This document shows positions 17,441 through 25,224 of a DNA stretch of 64,000 bases, in pieces (position 1 is the first letter of the stretch; each line of letters begins with the position of its first letter). The translations under genes were made by a program, and so were the position numbers. A model generated the notes under the pieces. The model did no database searches. It saw only the letters and a list, made by a program, of their open reading frames with translations, and was not told the origin of the DNA. The DNA is taken from NCBI RefSeq assembly GCF_013375035.1, contig NZ_CP056032.1, positions 3,718,001 to 3,782,000 on the forward strand. Direction: 5' to 3'. The stretch comes from Spirosoma sp. KUDC1026. Its GTDB lineage: Bacteria; Bacteroidota; Bacteroidia; Cytophagales; Spirosomataceae.

Positions 17441-17950
17441 ATGATACGAATTTTATATGACGAACACGGAGGTTATCACCAAGATTTGTTCGTCAAGATT
17501 GAAGAACGCCCCTCACGCGTACTGATAGCTGATTCCACTTGGCTAGGTAGCTTTTTTTATCCTCTTGATGAAGATGAAAGTACATTGTTGCTAGATGAGG
17601 AGCAACGCTTGATAGAGGAAAGGAAAGACATTTCCCGGTTAATCAATCTGTGGATCAGTCTCTTAACTTCCGAACAGGCCACCTGTTACTTACCGGTTGA
17701 CTTAGGAGACCAAAGCAGCTCAGCACTCCAAATTACAAAAGCCAAAAAGCTTTATCAGGTTAGGGAAGTATACACCGAAGACATTGTCGATGGAACGCCA
17801 GAAGCCTATTTTTTGGCTAACCAGTCTGCTGTTAATTGGAAGACAAGCGATAATTATGAATGGAAAATCTCACAGAAAGCGATACTAACTGGATTAAACT
17901 GGAGCCTAGCCCGATTAGAACTACCGATTGTCCCTCTGATTTACGATTAG
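17441..17950 (+). CDS. Acidic orphan protein in the tmRNA-flanking patch
   Basis: A 169-residue protein I do not recognise. It is acidic, without signal peptide or membrane segment, and starts MIRILYDEHGGYHQDLFVKI; the middle is Glu/Asp-rich (LDEDESTLLLDEEQRL) and the end is hydrophobic-beta-like. Its AT-rich codons differ from the GC-rich core genes around the patch, suggesting acquisition. It lies alone between tmRNA and a decayed copy of the tmRNA 3' end, so it may be cargo of an element that used tmRNA as its attachment site. An immunity-type or small regulatory protein is possible but unsupported. Confidence 0.6.
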   Translation: MIRILYDEHGGYHQDLFVKIEERPSRVLIADSTWLGSFFYPLDEDESTLLLDEEQRLIEERKDISRLINLWISLLTSEQATCYLPVDLGDQSSSALQITKAKKLYQVREVYTEDIVDGTPEAYFLANQSAVNWKTSDNYEWKISQKAILTGLNWSLARLELPIVPLIYD

Positions 17951-18052
17951 CTTGCTTGTTTTTATGAACGGCAAGTAGTCCACAACTTGAGGTACACGGC
18001 ATATACACAAGCAACTAAATAACTAATAACCAAGTATTTAAATAAAAAGGTA

Positions 18053-18109
18053 GAGCTCTCTGTCTCCATAAGAATCCCAAAAACAGTTTGTTTTCGGAGC
18101 TTTTTATGC
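18053..18109 (+). repeat. Degenerate copy of the tmRNA 3' end and terminator (att-site remnant)
   Basis: The stretch CTCTCTGTCTCCATAAGAAT and the following hairpin-like TCCCAAAAACA...TTTTCGGA with CTTTTTATG mirror the real tmRNA end CTCTCCGTCTCCACAAAAAC, its terminator and TTTTTTATG, in the same order and orientation. Integrases that target ssrA duplicate exactly this piece. The match is imperfect, so this is an old or displaced copy. No integrase gene remains nearby. Confidence 0.55.
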
Positions 18110-18291
18110 CTCTGACGTGGTACCTCTGTAGAAGTAATAAGCTGACGAAACACTCGAGTGTATATTTGCACCTTCTCTAAACGTAAAGCGGTACGGGTGA
18201 CGATTCTGCAACTTACTTAGTTTTGATCAGTCTTATATTCGCTAGTTTGAGCGGGCATTTTGGAGTTATAATCAAGATTCATTGCAGATTT

Positions 18292-18440
18292 TTACACGTA
18301 ATTGGCACTTCCAAATACGCCAATCGACATCTTGGCCTTCGCCGATTCTTCGGCCGATGCCCGTTTAGCCCCTACCAGCTTCTCCAGCATCTTCACCGTC
18401 GACTGCTGCTGGCGTATCAGTGCTGCATATCCATAGACAC
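18292..18440 (-). pseudogene. 3' fragment of a broken gene
   Basis: On the minus strand an open frame without a start codon ends at a TAA at 18292-18294. It encodes about 48 residues including QQQSTVKMLEKLVGAKRASA and a terminal MSIGVFGSANYV. The composition (lysine/alanine-rich amphipathic helix) and higher GC than the neighbouring patch suggest the C-terminus of a former gene, cut off on its 5' side at the terminator of the next operon. The parent family is not recognised. A chance open frame is the alternative. Confidence 0.35.
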
Positions 18441-18466
18441 AAAAAAACCGGCGCGGGGCCGGTTTT
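18441..18466 (-). terminator. Terminator of the three-gene AT-rich operon
   Basis: A 9-bp stem (AAAACCGGC / GCCGGTTTT) with a 5-nt loop ends in seven T on the minus strand, 18 nt past the stop codon of the last gene of the operon at 18484-19889. Confidence 0.85.
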
Positions 18467-18483
18467 GGAAGGACATCAGAAAA

Positions 18484-19002
18484 CTATGCCTTGAAATTCT
18501 TAATAACTGTAAGATGCGTAGTTAGTATTTTCCTGAAAGCCTTTTTTAAAGAAGTTGGATTTTTAGGAGCTGGCGCTCCATTCTCGTAGACAATTACTTC
18601 AGCATGAGCGTAATTACATTCTTTGGGGTCATGTTCCACAACAAAAGTAAAAACTCTTTCTCCTGAATCATTTACCTCTATTGTGAATTTACTGTCTTCG
18701 TGACGAAGGTCTTCAACACTTAATGAAAGGATACCATTATCTGGAAAGTGATTACCTTCATCGTCATACAATACATCTTCTGGACTTTCGCAAAGAGATG
18801 ATCTATTATACGAGTCATTTTCCAGCTTGAATAGTGAAGAAGATGCTTTCGAATCATCTTTTAACCATTCTTCCTTGTTACCTTCAATTCGGAAACGCCG
18901 ATATAAATCTTCTTCGTTTTTAACTTCTGTTACCTCTCTACCGCCAGTGTGTAGATGCGTAGGTATACCAAGTGCCGTACATCTATCTTCGTTAACCGAC
19001 AT
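18484..19002 (-). CDS. Unrecognised 172-residue protein, third gene of the AT-rich operon
   Basis: The product is acidic and soluble-looking, with NEEDLYRRFRIEGNKEEWLK (about residues 29-48), a SSSLFK segment, SPEDVLYDDEG and, near the C-terminus, VVEHDPKECNYAHAEVIVYE. This order (short RR/W block, S..F block, DP..YAHAE block) resembles a widespread uncharacterised bacterial family in which the last block reads DP..NPAHA; that is recollection of a pattern, not a search. It lies 6 nt after the stop of the preceding gene and is followed by a strong terminator. Codons are AT-rich. Function unknown; the context allows an accessory or defence-type role but does not show one. Confidence 0.6.
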   Translation of the reverse strand: MSVNEDRCTALGIPTHLHTGGREVTEVKNEEDLYRRFRIEGNKEEWLKDDSKASSSLFKLENDSYNRSSLCESPEDVLYDDEGNHFPDNGILSLSVEDLRHEDSKFTIEVNDSGERVFTFVVEHDPKECNYAHAEVIVYENGAPAPKNPTSLKKAFRKILTTHLTVIKNFKA

Positions 19003-19008
19003 GCAGTT

Positions 19009-19542
19009 TTAAGCTAACTTTTCAACTATTTTATTATAAAAAGTATTATGGTCTAGGTCCCAAGCTGAAATTTTTCTGCCGTTTTTTATCAAAAGCACAA
19101 TTTCGCCATTTACCAAAAACTCAATCGAATATTCGATTGAGTTTTTGGTAAACTCTATCATTAAATCGCCCTCATCTGATCTATTTATAAAATCAGCAAC
19201 AATACCTCGATCACTTAAGAGCCGAATTGTTTCCCAAGGCAATAAAGAAATTTCGTCAGGTAAATCTTGTTTGATAACGTTTGAGAGTCGTCTATTTTGA
19301 TCTCTCAATTGTCTTTCCATTGCTTCTATTCTAAGAGCAGCATGATCAAAGTTTTCATAAGTACCGTTAGTGATTTGAGACAAATCGTTACGGATTCTAC
19401 TTGCTTGTACACTCGGTGTACCTATGGTTGCGGATGAAAATCCCACAATCAACAAAGCTACTTTTACAGCTTCGTTTTTATTTTGCTGGCGCTTTACAGC
19501 AGCCAGAGCAGGTTTTATTTCAAGCGTTTCCATAATTAACAT
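19009..19542 (-). CDS. Unrecognised 177-residue protein, second gene of the AT-rich operon
   Basis: The N-terminal third has one modest hydrophobic stretch (VKVALLIVGFSSATIG, about residues 27-42), followed by a coiled-coil-like part (LRIEAMERQLRDQNRRLSNV, about 69-88). The C-terminal half has alternating beta-type strands (DLMIEFTKNSIEYSIEFLVN) and could be a small alpha/beta domain. The start is taken at 19542, where TAATG joins it to the stop of the previous gene with a 1-nt overlap, implying coupling; an internal ATG at 19533 is possible. Membrane tethering through the single hydrophobic segment is conceivable. I do not recognise the family. Confidence 0.6.
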   Translation of the reverse strand: MLIMETLEIKPALAAVKRQQNKNEAVKVALLIVGFSSATIGTPSVQASRIRNDLSQITNGTYENFDHAALRIEAMERQLRDQNRRLSNVIKQDLPDEISLLPWETIRLLSDRGIVADFINRSDEGDLMIEFTKNSIEYSIEFLVNGEIVLLIKNGRKISAWDLDHNTFYNKIVEKLA

Positions 19543-19889
19543 TATTTAAGAGTGGCTTCAACAGCTTCGTCGTACTGCCTTAGTTTATCGTCGAGCCAAG
19601 CACGCATTTCTCTTGCAGTATCCATATCCATTATCACTCCGAAATGGAACTCTCTTACTGCACCGTTTTTTCCCTCCCTATCTACTTCCTTCATTTCCAC
19701 TTTATCCTGATCCTGTTGGTTCGCAACGTAGGATATTTTAGTAGGGATGGGAATACGCTCACTGAAAAAGTCAATGTTCAACTGCCCTCGTGGAGTGAAA
19801 CCACCAAAAACACCATTTATGTAAGCAGTTCGAAAATCACCACTTTTAATAAAGTGTATGTCAACCTTGTTTGGCTCTTGTGGCATCAT
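19542..19889 (-). CDS. Small DUF3467-like protein, first gene of the AT-rich operon
   Basis: A 115-residue protein with KVDIHFIKSGDFRTAYINGV, then GGFTPRGQLNIDFF, and a C-terminal amphipathic helix MDTAREMRAWLDDKLRQYDE (about residues 88-107). The layout of a strand-rich half with an NG..GG.TP turn and a terminal helix is like DUF3467-type small proteins, which are uncharacterised; the resemblance is weak and unsearched. It begins with two consecutive ATG codons (19889, 19886). A -7 box lies 85 nt upstream. It is translationally coupled to the following gene. Confidence 0.6.
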   Translation of the reverse strand: MMPQEPNKVDIHFIKSGDFRTAYINGVFGGFTPRGQLNIDFFSERIPIPTKISYVANQQDQDKVEMKEVDREGKNGAVREFHFGVIMDMDTAREMRAWLDDKLRQYDEAVEATLK

Positions 19890-19973
19890 AGTACAGCTGA
19901 ATACTGAGCTTTAGTACAAGTATCACTTGATAAAAGTTTGCAAAACTTACTAAGTCTTTCCCGAAAGGGCGCG

Positions 19974-19981
19974 CAAAATTA
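19974..19981 (-). promoter_or_regulatory. Predicted promoter -7 box of the three-gene operon
   Basis: The minus strand reads TAATTTTG, matching TAnnTTTG, 85 nt before the first start codon of the AT-rich operon. A TTTG lies 12 nt further upstream, closer than the usual -33 spacing. Confidence 0.4.
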
Positions 19982-20060
19982 CTTTTTTCTGGTCAAAAAA
20001 GAAAGATCATGCGCTTTCATAGGTCTATAAGAACCCATTGAGGCTATTTATACTCACTTC

Positions 20061-20303
20061 TTACTCCTCCCTATTCCCCTGCTCCGGCTTATCCAGAATC
20101 ATCTGCCGGAACGTATCGATGGCTTCCCGAAAGGCCCATGCTTGGTGCTCGGCTAGCGGATCTGTCTGTCAGTCAGATCGCGGTAGGTTGTCGGGCAGGC
20201 TCAGGTACTGCTCCAGAACCAAAGCCAGGTAAGCCGCGTCGATCTGCGCGGTGTGAAGATGAGCACGAAAGTCCGTAAACGTATCGGGTATCGATATTCC
20301 CAT
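20061..20303 (-). pseudogene. Small gene interrupted by an in-frame TGA
   Basis: From an ATG at 20303 the minus-strand frame codes MGISIPDTFTDFRAHLHTAQ and continues for 44 residues to a TGA at 20169-20171. The same frame then stays open for another 35 residues (including HQAWAFREAIDTFRQMILDK) to TAA at 20061. Both halves look like ordinary amphipathic protein in the GC-richer codon style of the genome, so the TGA probably breaks a former gene of about 80 residues. The stop lies in a CTGACTGACAGACAG stretch where 4-bp slippage is likely. I do not recognise the family. No selenocysteine context is apparent. Positions 20304-20531 hold no gene. Confidence 0.5.
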
Positions 20304-20531
20304 TAGCTGTTTTTAGTGAATGGTTAATTTGATCAAAAAAAGACCGCCCACCTGGTAAAGTGGTCAGTCGTTTCTGGATTTTTCATTACTATAGTTCTGG
20401 AACGTTTCAAAATTTTCGGATAATCAGTTCAAAACTATGTTTAGTCCTTTAACAGACAAACTTCCTCCGATTCGGAATACTAACCGCCTTCCATCGGAGC
20501 AGGCAGAATATCAGTCCCAGAAGAACAGTGC

Positions 20532-20978
20532 TTACTTTCTGGCGTACACGCGTAAGTCATAGCCATTTCTTTTAAGCCGGAGTGACAATCGTTTTGCGGA
20601 AATTTTACCGGATGCACCCGCCGTAGTTGGTGGGCTAAAGGAGTAGCTGGCAGCGTTTGGGTCAGGTGTCAACCTGGTTCTTACGCCATAACTGTTACCT
20701 GCTACGTGCTTTCCTGCTGGCAGAAACGTCACTTGTTCCGATAGCAAAATCTCGTGGCTATTCAGATACATAACGCGTACCGTATTAGTAGCATACCCCG
20801 CCTTGTTGATACCCGTCTTCGACCAAAGCGTATCGCCATTTACCATCTTGTAGTCGACCTGGTAGATACCTTCCAGGGGTCTGTCGGGCTCCGGCCCGTA
20901 CAGCGTATAGACGTGCTTGTGCTCAGGACGGCCTCCAGCCAGCAGCGCCAGAAAAAGACAGGGAACGAGAGTACGCAT
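20532..20978 (-). CDS. Small secreted protein of unknown function
   Basis: A 148-residue protein with a short signal peptide (MRTLVPCLFLALLAGG). The mature part is basic and beta-rich, with LEGIYQVDYKMVNGDTLWSK (about residues 41-60) and a Ser/Thr/Pro-rich turn before a basic C-terminus (KRLSLRLKRNGYDLRVYARK). The ATG at 20978 is preferred because it opens the signal peptide; the longer frame to 21074 has no sensible leader. It lies 88 nt after the barstar-like gene on the same strand. No family recognised. Confidence 0.6.
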   Translation of the reverse strand: MRTLVPCLFLALLAGGRPEHKHVYTLYGPEPDRPLEGIYQVDYKMVNGDTLWSKTGINKAGYATNTVRVMYLNSHEILLSEQVTFLPAGKHVAGNSYGVRTRLTPDPNAASYSFSPPTTAGASGKISAKRLSLRLKRNGYDLRVYARK

Positions 20979-21066
20979 ACGTATTCGGTTGAGTGTGGTC
21001 TGACCGATACTGGTCAGGTAATGATACGTACCAATCAGGAAAACACCAGGAACCCGTCCGGAAAAG

Positions 21067-21330
21067 CTACCCAAGCCGCATGGATTTAGGAGCCTTTGTC
21101 TGGTTGTAGTCCTGAACGATCAGGCGCAGAATCTCCATATCCCGGGGACACTGCCGGGCAAATTCGTCCCAGTGGGTCAGCGTCAGTTGCTCCGGCATCT
21201 CGACCACCGCAACGATACAGTCCCAGAACGCATCCCAGCTGACACCGTACCAGTCGGGAAACTGGAGTTCGGTTTTGAACAGCTGATGCAGATCTGCTTT
21301 GGTGGTTATTCCGGTTAAATCGATGGTCAT
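21067..21330 (-). CDS. Barstar-like protein
   Basis: An 87-residue protein matching the barstar (barnase inhibitor) fold: TKADLHQLFKTELQFPDWYG at about residues 11-30, then the W/F/D-rich helix SWDAFWDCIV (about 31-40), and a C-terminal helix. Barstar binds barnase-type RNases through an acidic face; such proteins often serve as immunity to polymorphic RNase toxins. No RNase gene is adjacent, so it may be an orphan immunity gene. It is divergent from the VWA protein gene. Confidence 0.85.
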   Translation of the reverse strand: MTIDLTGITTKADLHQLFKTELQFPDWYGVSWDAFWDCIVAVVEMPEQLTLTHWDEFARQCPRDMEILRLIVQDYNQTKAPKSMRLG

Positions 21331-21537
21331 GGTGTCTTTGTATGAAACTGTCTGGTCAGGCTATAACCTTATCCAGACCGAATTGGTCAGAGAAATCAGC
21401 TGAAAGCAACTGCCGGTTTAAACCAACAGGGGTTAAATCGGGTCCGTATCACTACCTAACCGCTGTTGGGTATCAAATCCGGCGGGCAGGCTGTACCCGG
21501 TTGAACAGACACCGGACAAAACACGATCCTAAACCTT

Positions 21538-23421
21538 ATGATTATGAAAAACGTCGTTGCAGGCTGGGTATTCCTGACGCTACTCGGGTTGGTCGCCCGC
21601 GCTAACGCCCAACCCAGTCAGGTACGTACCATTTCGGGAACGGTCACCGAAGAGACCACCCAGACCCCGCTGCCGGGTGTCGTCGTGGTCATCAAAGGCA
21701 CGACCAACGGCACCACTACGGACCAAAAAGGATTTTATACGCTGGATGTCCCCGTCGGTACTACCCGACTGATCTTCAACCTGATCGGTTACCAACGGCA
21801 GGAAATCACCCTGGGCAAACGGCAAACGATCGACGTAACACTGATTCCCGATACCCATACCCTGAGCGAAGTCGTTGTAACGGGTTATTCGACCCAGTCC
21901 AAACGAAGTGTTGTGGGCAGCGTAGCGACATTTGGCCCTCAACCCCGCTATTACCGGCCCCAGACGAACCCCGCCACCGAAAGCTATGAGGCAACGAAGG
22001 AAACCGGTTTTCAGGATGTTCACCACCAGCCCCTCACAACCTTCTCCGCCGACGTAGACCGGGCTTCCTACAGCAACATCCGTCGGCTGCTCAACACCGG
22101 ACAGCGCCCGCCCAAAGATGCCGTCCGGCTGGAAGAGATGATTAATTATTTCAACTACCAATACCCACAGCCAACCGGCGAAGCGCCCATGTCCATCACC
22201 ACCGAGCTGACCGAATCTCCCTGGAATACGGGCCTGCAACTGCTGCGGGTCGGGCTGCAGGCCCGTCGCATCAACAACGACAGGCTCCCTCCGTCGAATC
22301 TGGTTTTCCTGCTGGACGTATCGGGATCGATGAACGACGCCAATAAACTCCCTCTCGTACAGGCCTCCCTGAATCTACTGGTCGATCAGCTCCGTCCCAC
22401 CGACCGGGTGGCCCTTGTCGTTTACGCGGGAGCGGCCGGGCTGGTGCTGCCGCCCACGCCGGGCGATCAACCGCAACGGATCAAAGATGCCATCAACCAG
22501 CTCCGGGCGGGCGGCTCCACGGCCGGCGGAGCGGGTATCACCCTGGCCTATCAGGTCGCCAGGGATAACTTCATAAGCAACGGAAACAACCGGGTTATTC
22601 TGGCAACCGACGGTGATTTCAACGTCGGCGTTGCGGATACCGGCGAGCTGCAACGGTTGATCGAGGACGAACGTAAAACAGGTATTTTCCTGAGTGTATT
22701 GGGCTTTGGCATGGGTAATCTGAAAGATGCGAGGCTGGAAACGCTGGCCGACAAAGGCAATGGCAACTATGCCTACATCGATAATCTGCCGGAAGCCCGC
22801 AAGGTGTTCATCAATGAATTTGGCGGTACGCTGTTTACGGTGGCCAAAGACGTTAAATTACAACTGGAGTTTAACCCCGCTCACGTACAGGCTTATCGGC
22901 TGCTGGGGTACGAAAATCGCCGGTTAGCTAACGAAGATTTCAAAAACGATCAGAAAGACGCGGGCGATCTGGGGGCAGGTCACAGCGTAACGGCCCTTTA
23001 CGAGCTGATTCCGACCAGCGCGAAAAGCCCGTATCTCGCCCGACCCGACTCGTTAAAATACCAGCAGCCCGTTGCGACTACGGCCGCTGTTCGATCGGGC
23101 GAACTGGTAACGCTGAAGGTCCGTTATAAGCAGCCCGCCGATTCGGTTAGTCAGGAGCTTCAGCACGTGGTTAAAACCCAGGCAATCCCGTTCAGTGAAG
23201 CAACGCCTGATTTCCGGTTTGCGGCTGCCGTCGCTGAATTTGGCCTGCTGCTCGGCGAGTCCGCCTATAAAGGATCGGCCCGGTATGGGCAGGTCGTTAA
23301 ACTGGCAAAAGGGGCGCTCACGAACGATTCGGAAGGGTATCGCAGCGAGTTTGTGCGCCTGGTCAAAACAGCATCCGGGCTGGTATCGTCAGGCGAGGTG
23401 GTTGACGAAGAAGGCAACTGA
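21538..23421 (+). CDS. VWA-domain protein with carboxypeptidase-regulatory-like domain
   Basis: A 627-residue exported protein. After a signal peptide (to about residue 24, ARANAQ) comes a carboxypeptidase-D-regulatory-like beta-sandwich (about 28-105; ISGTVTEETTQTPLPGVVVV), then a stretch like the start of a SusC plug (SEVVVTGYSTQSKRSVVGSV, about 109-128). Next is the YfbK-type N-terminal domain (FSADVDRASYSNIRRLLNTG, about 169-188), a VWA domain with MIDAS motif FLLDVSGSM and ATDGDFNVG (about 257-430), and a C-terminal DUF3520-type domain. VWA domains bind metal-dependent partner proteins, but YfbK relatives have no firm function. A second ATG lies 6 nt into the gene. No operon partner is evident. 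Confidence 0.87.
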   Translation: MIMKNVVAGWVFLTLLGLVARANAQPSQVRTISGTVTEETTQTPLPGVVVVIKGTTNGTTTDQKGFYTLDVPVGTTRLIFNLIGYQRQEITLGKRQTIDVTLIPDTHTLSEVVVTGYSTQSKRSVVGSVATFGPQPRYYRPQTNPATESYEATKETGFQDVHHQPLTTFSADVDRASYSNIRRLLNTGQRPPKDAVRLEEMINYFNYQYPQPTGEAPMSITTELTESPWNTGLQLLRVGLQARRINNDRLPPSNLVFLLDVSGSMNDANKLPLVQASLNLLVDQLRPTDRVALVVYAGAAGLVLPPTPGDQPQRIKDAINQLRAGGSTAGGAGITLAYQVARDNFISNGNNRVILATDGDFNVGVADTGELQRLIEDERKTGIFLSVLGFGMGNLKDARLETLADKGNGNYAYIDNLPEARKVFINEFGGTLFTVAKDVKLQLEFNPAHVQAYRLLGYENRRLANEDFKNDQKDAGDLGAGHSVTALYELIPTSAKSPYLARPDSLKYQQPVATTAAVRSGELVTLKVRYKQPADSVSQELQHVVKTQAIPFSEATPDFRFAAAVAEFGLLLGESAYKGSARYGQVVKLAKGALTNDSEGYRSEFVRLVKTASGLVSSGEVVDEEGN

Positions 23422-23617
23422 TGAGTTGGGTTGTCATTCTGACATTTGTGCAACCCACCCAAACACGGAAAGGCAACTCTAACCAACAGATAGCACAAGT
23501 CAATGATACGTATTGAGCCGGGTAAGATGGCTAGCTGATAATGCCTGAACAAAAGCCGGTAGGGCTGGTTTGGAAAAATTGTACCGGGTTCGACACCCGA
23601 CTAAATATCGATACGGA

Positions 23618-24712
23618 ATGACATACGTTGCCGCCGACTTTTTGCCCTTACCCTATAATCCCTCCTATGAGCAGCCGGAACCGGACGAAGCCCAGACCAT
23701 CCGGGAGATCATCGACACCATGGCGGAGATCCAGCAGAAAACCTACCAATCGCAGGGACACGCCATCCGGAGTGTGCACGCCAAAGGCCACGCGCTCCTG
23801 AAGGGAGAGTTTCAGGTGTTTGATAACCTGCCCGCCTACCTGGCGCAGGGACTGTTTGCCAAACCCGGCACCTACCCCATCGTCGCCCGTATCTCCACGC
23901 AGCCGGGCGACGTACTGCCCGACAGCGTTTCAACGCCCCGTGGCATTTCCATCAAGGTGTCGGGGGTGGCAGGCGAGCACCTGCCCGGCGCCGATGAACT
24001 GGACACGCAGGATTTCATCGTGGTAAACAGCCCCGTGTTTCCCCAGAAGCTAAAGGATTTCCTGAGCGGCCTGAAACGGTTTGACGCGCTGACCAATAAG
24101 GCGGAGGGCTTCAAGGAAGGGCTCTCCAAGGTACTGCGTACCGCTGGTGAAGTGGTCGAAAATCTGGGTGGCTCCGATGCTGGCATCATGCCCGGTATGG
24201 GCGGGCAGTTGGCTACGCATCCCATGGGCGACAGATACTATTCGCAGGTGGCTTATCTGTACGGCGATTACATGGCGAAGTTCTCGCTGACGCCGGTATC
24301 CCCCAACCTGACCGCTCTGAAAGACCAGTCCATCGATATTGACAGCGACGATAACGCCCTGCGTCATCTGCTGCAGGATTTTTTTGCCACCAACGGCGGG
24401 GAATGGGAGTTCGGCGTACAGCTCTCGACCGATATTGAGAAGATGCCCATAGAGGATGCGTCGGTCGAATGGTCGGAGGACGAGAGCCCGTATATCATCG
24501 TCGGGAAGCTGACGATTGCTCCCCAGGACTCCTGGACCGACGAACGGGTTGCCGTAGTGGATGATAAAATGTCTTTCAGCCCCTGGCACGGGCTGGCGGC
24601 CCATCGTCCGTTAGGGGTCATTCAGCGGGCGCGCCGGGCCTCTTACCAGGCATCGGCTGATTTCCGCCGGGGCCTGTACGGGAAAACGTCGAACCCGGAT
24701 GACGTGAAATAA
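23618..24712 (+). CDS. Catalase-like heme-domain protein
   Basis: A 364-residue member of the catalase-like superfamily (heme-dependent peroxidase or fatty-acid-processing type). It keeps the distal histidine in the VHAKGHALLKGEF block (about residues 51-63), an ARISTQPGD segment, and RGISIKVSG. The typical proximal heme tyrosine motif RxFxYxDT is not seen; the C-terminus instead has ARRASYQASADFRRG, with a Tyr that may serve. Length is shorter than classical catalases (about 480-500 residues), as in the y4iL/SrpA-like groups. The ATG at 23618 is preferred over a TTG at 23570 because it starts at the family's usual MTYV-type beginning. Peroxide removal is less certain than heme binding. Confidence 0.8.
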   Translation: MTYVAADFLPLPYNPSYEQPEPDEAQTIREIIDTMAEIQQKTYQSQGHAIRSVHAKGHALLKGEFQVFDNLPAYLAQGLFAKPGTYPIVARISTQPGDVLPDSVSTPRGISIKVSGVAGEHLPGADELDTQDFIVVNSPVFPQKLKDFLSGLKRFDALTNKAEGFKEGLSKVLRTAGEVVENLGGSDAGIMPGMGGQLATHPMGDRYYSQVAYLYGDYMAKFSLTPVSPNLTALKDQSIDIDSDDNALRHLLQDFFATNGGEWEFGVQLSTDIEKMPIEDASVEWSEDESPYIIVGKLTIAPQDSWTDERVAVVDDKMSFSPWHGLAAHRPLGVIQRARRASYQASADFRRGLYGKTSNPDDVK

Positions 24713-24737
24713 CAGGTTCCTAATACCGAAATGAGCA

Positions 24738-24777
24738 CCAGACCGCTGCCCGCCGATCCTGCCGGGCAGCGGTCTGG
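24738..24777 (+). terminator. Strong hairpin after the catalase-like gene
   Basis: A perfect 15-bp stem (CCAGACCGCTGCCCG and its complement) with a 10-nt loop lies 25 nt after the stop codon. Only CATTT follows, so termination relies on the stem. The rest of 24778-25224 shows no gene that I can support. Confidence 0.6.
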
Positions 24778-25224
24778 CATTTCAGGCCGGGCAGACGAGA
24801 GCTGGGCCCGTAACCACGACCAACACCGTCCTTCGGACGGATGTCCCAACTGCGGTTTCAGGTCCAACTTGCTGGTCTGGTTGTCCGCTCGGCGATTTTC
24901 ATGCGGAAACAGCTGCGGATTGCCAGCGCTCATTGCCCTGACTATCCAAAATTTACCGCCCCGCGCAGCAGGTTACCCGGGTAGCGGCTTTCCGGATAAA
25001 CGTTTCATCCTGAACTATCCCAGGCCCATCCGGTGTTCTTCCATTCACACAGCCGCCTTCCACCCGACCGGCAAATCGTTTACTGTTCCATGAAATCGAC
25101 ACATACTGACTGGCCAATAGACACCTTTGTGTGAGGGCCCTGTTTTCAGTAATTCGCTGTCCGGACGTTTACCCACTACGGATTAACCTGTTTCATTTTC
25201 ACAATTTCCTCTGACAATTCTATC

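Noticed and set aside
18223..18525. Open frame on the plus strand of 100 codons
   Set aside because: It crosses the operon terminator and the broken minus-strand gene, and its translation shows no domain-like pattern.
23570..23617. TTG-initiated extension of the catalase-like protein
   Set aside because: The added 16 residues do not look like the family N-terminus, whereas the ATG at 23618 gives the expected start.
24731..25093. Open frame on the plus strand of 120 codons
   Set aside because: It starts inside the strong hairpin after the catalase-like gene and has an implausible composition without any motif.
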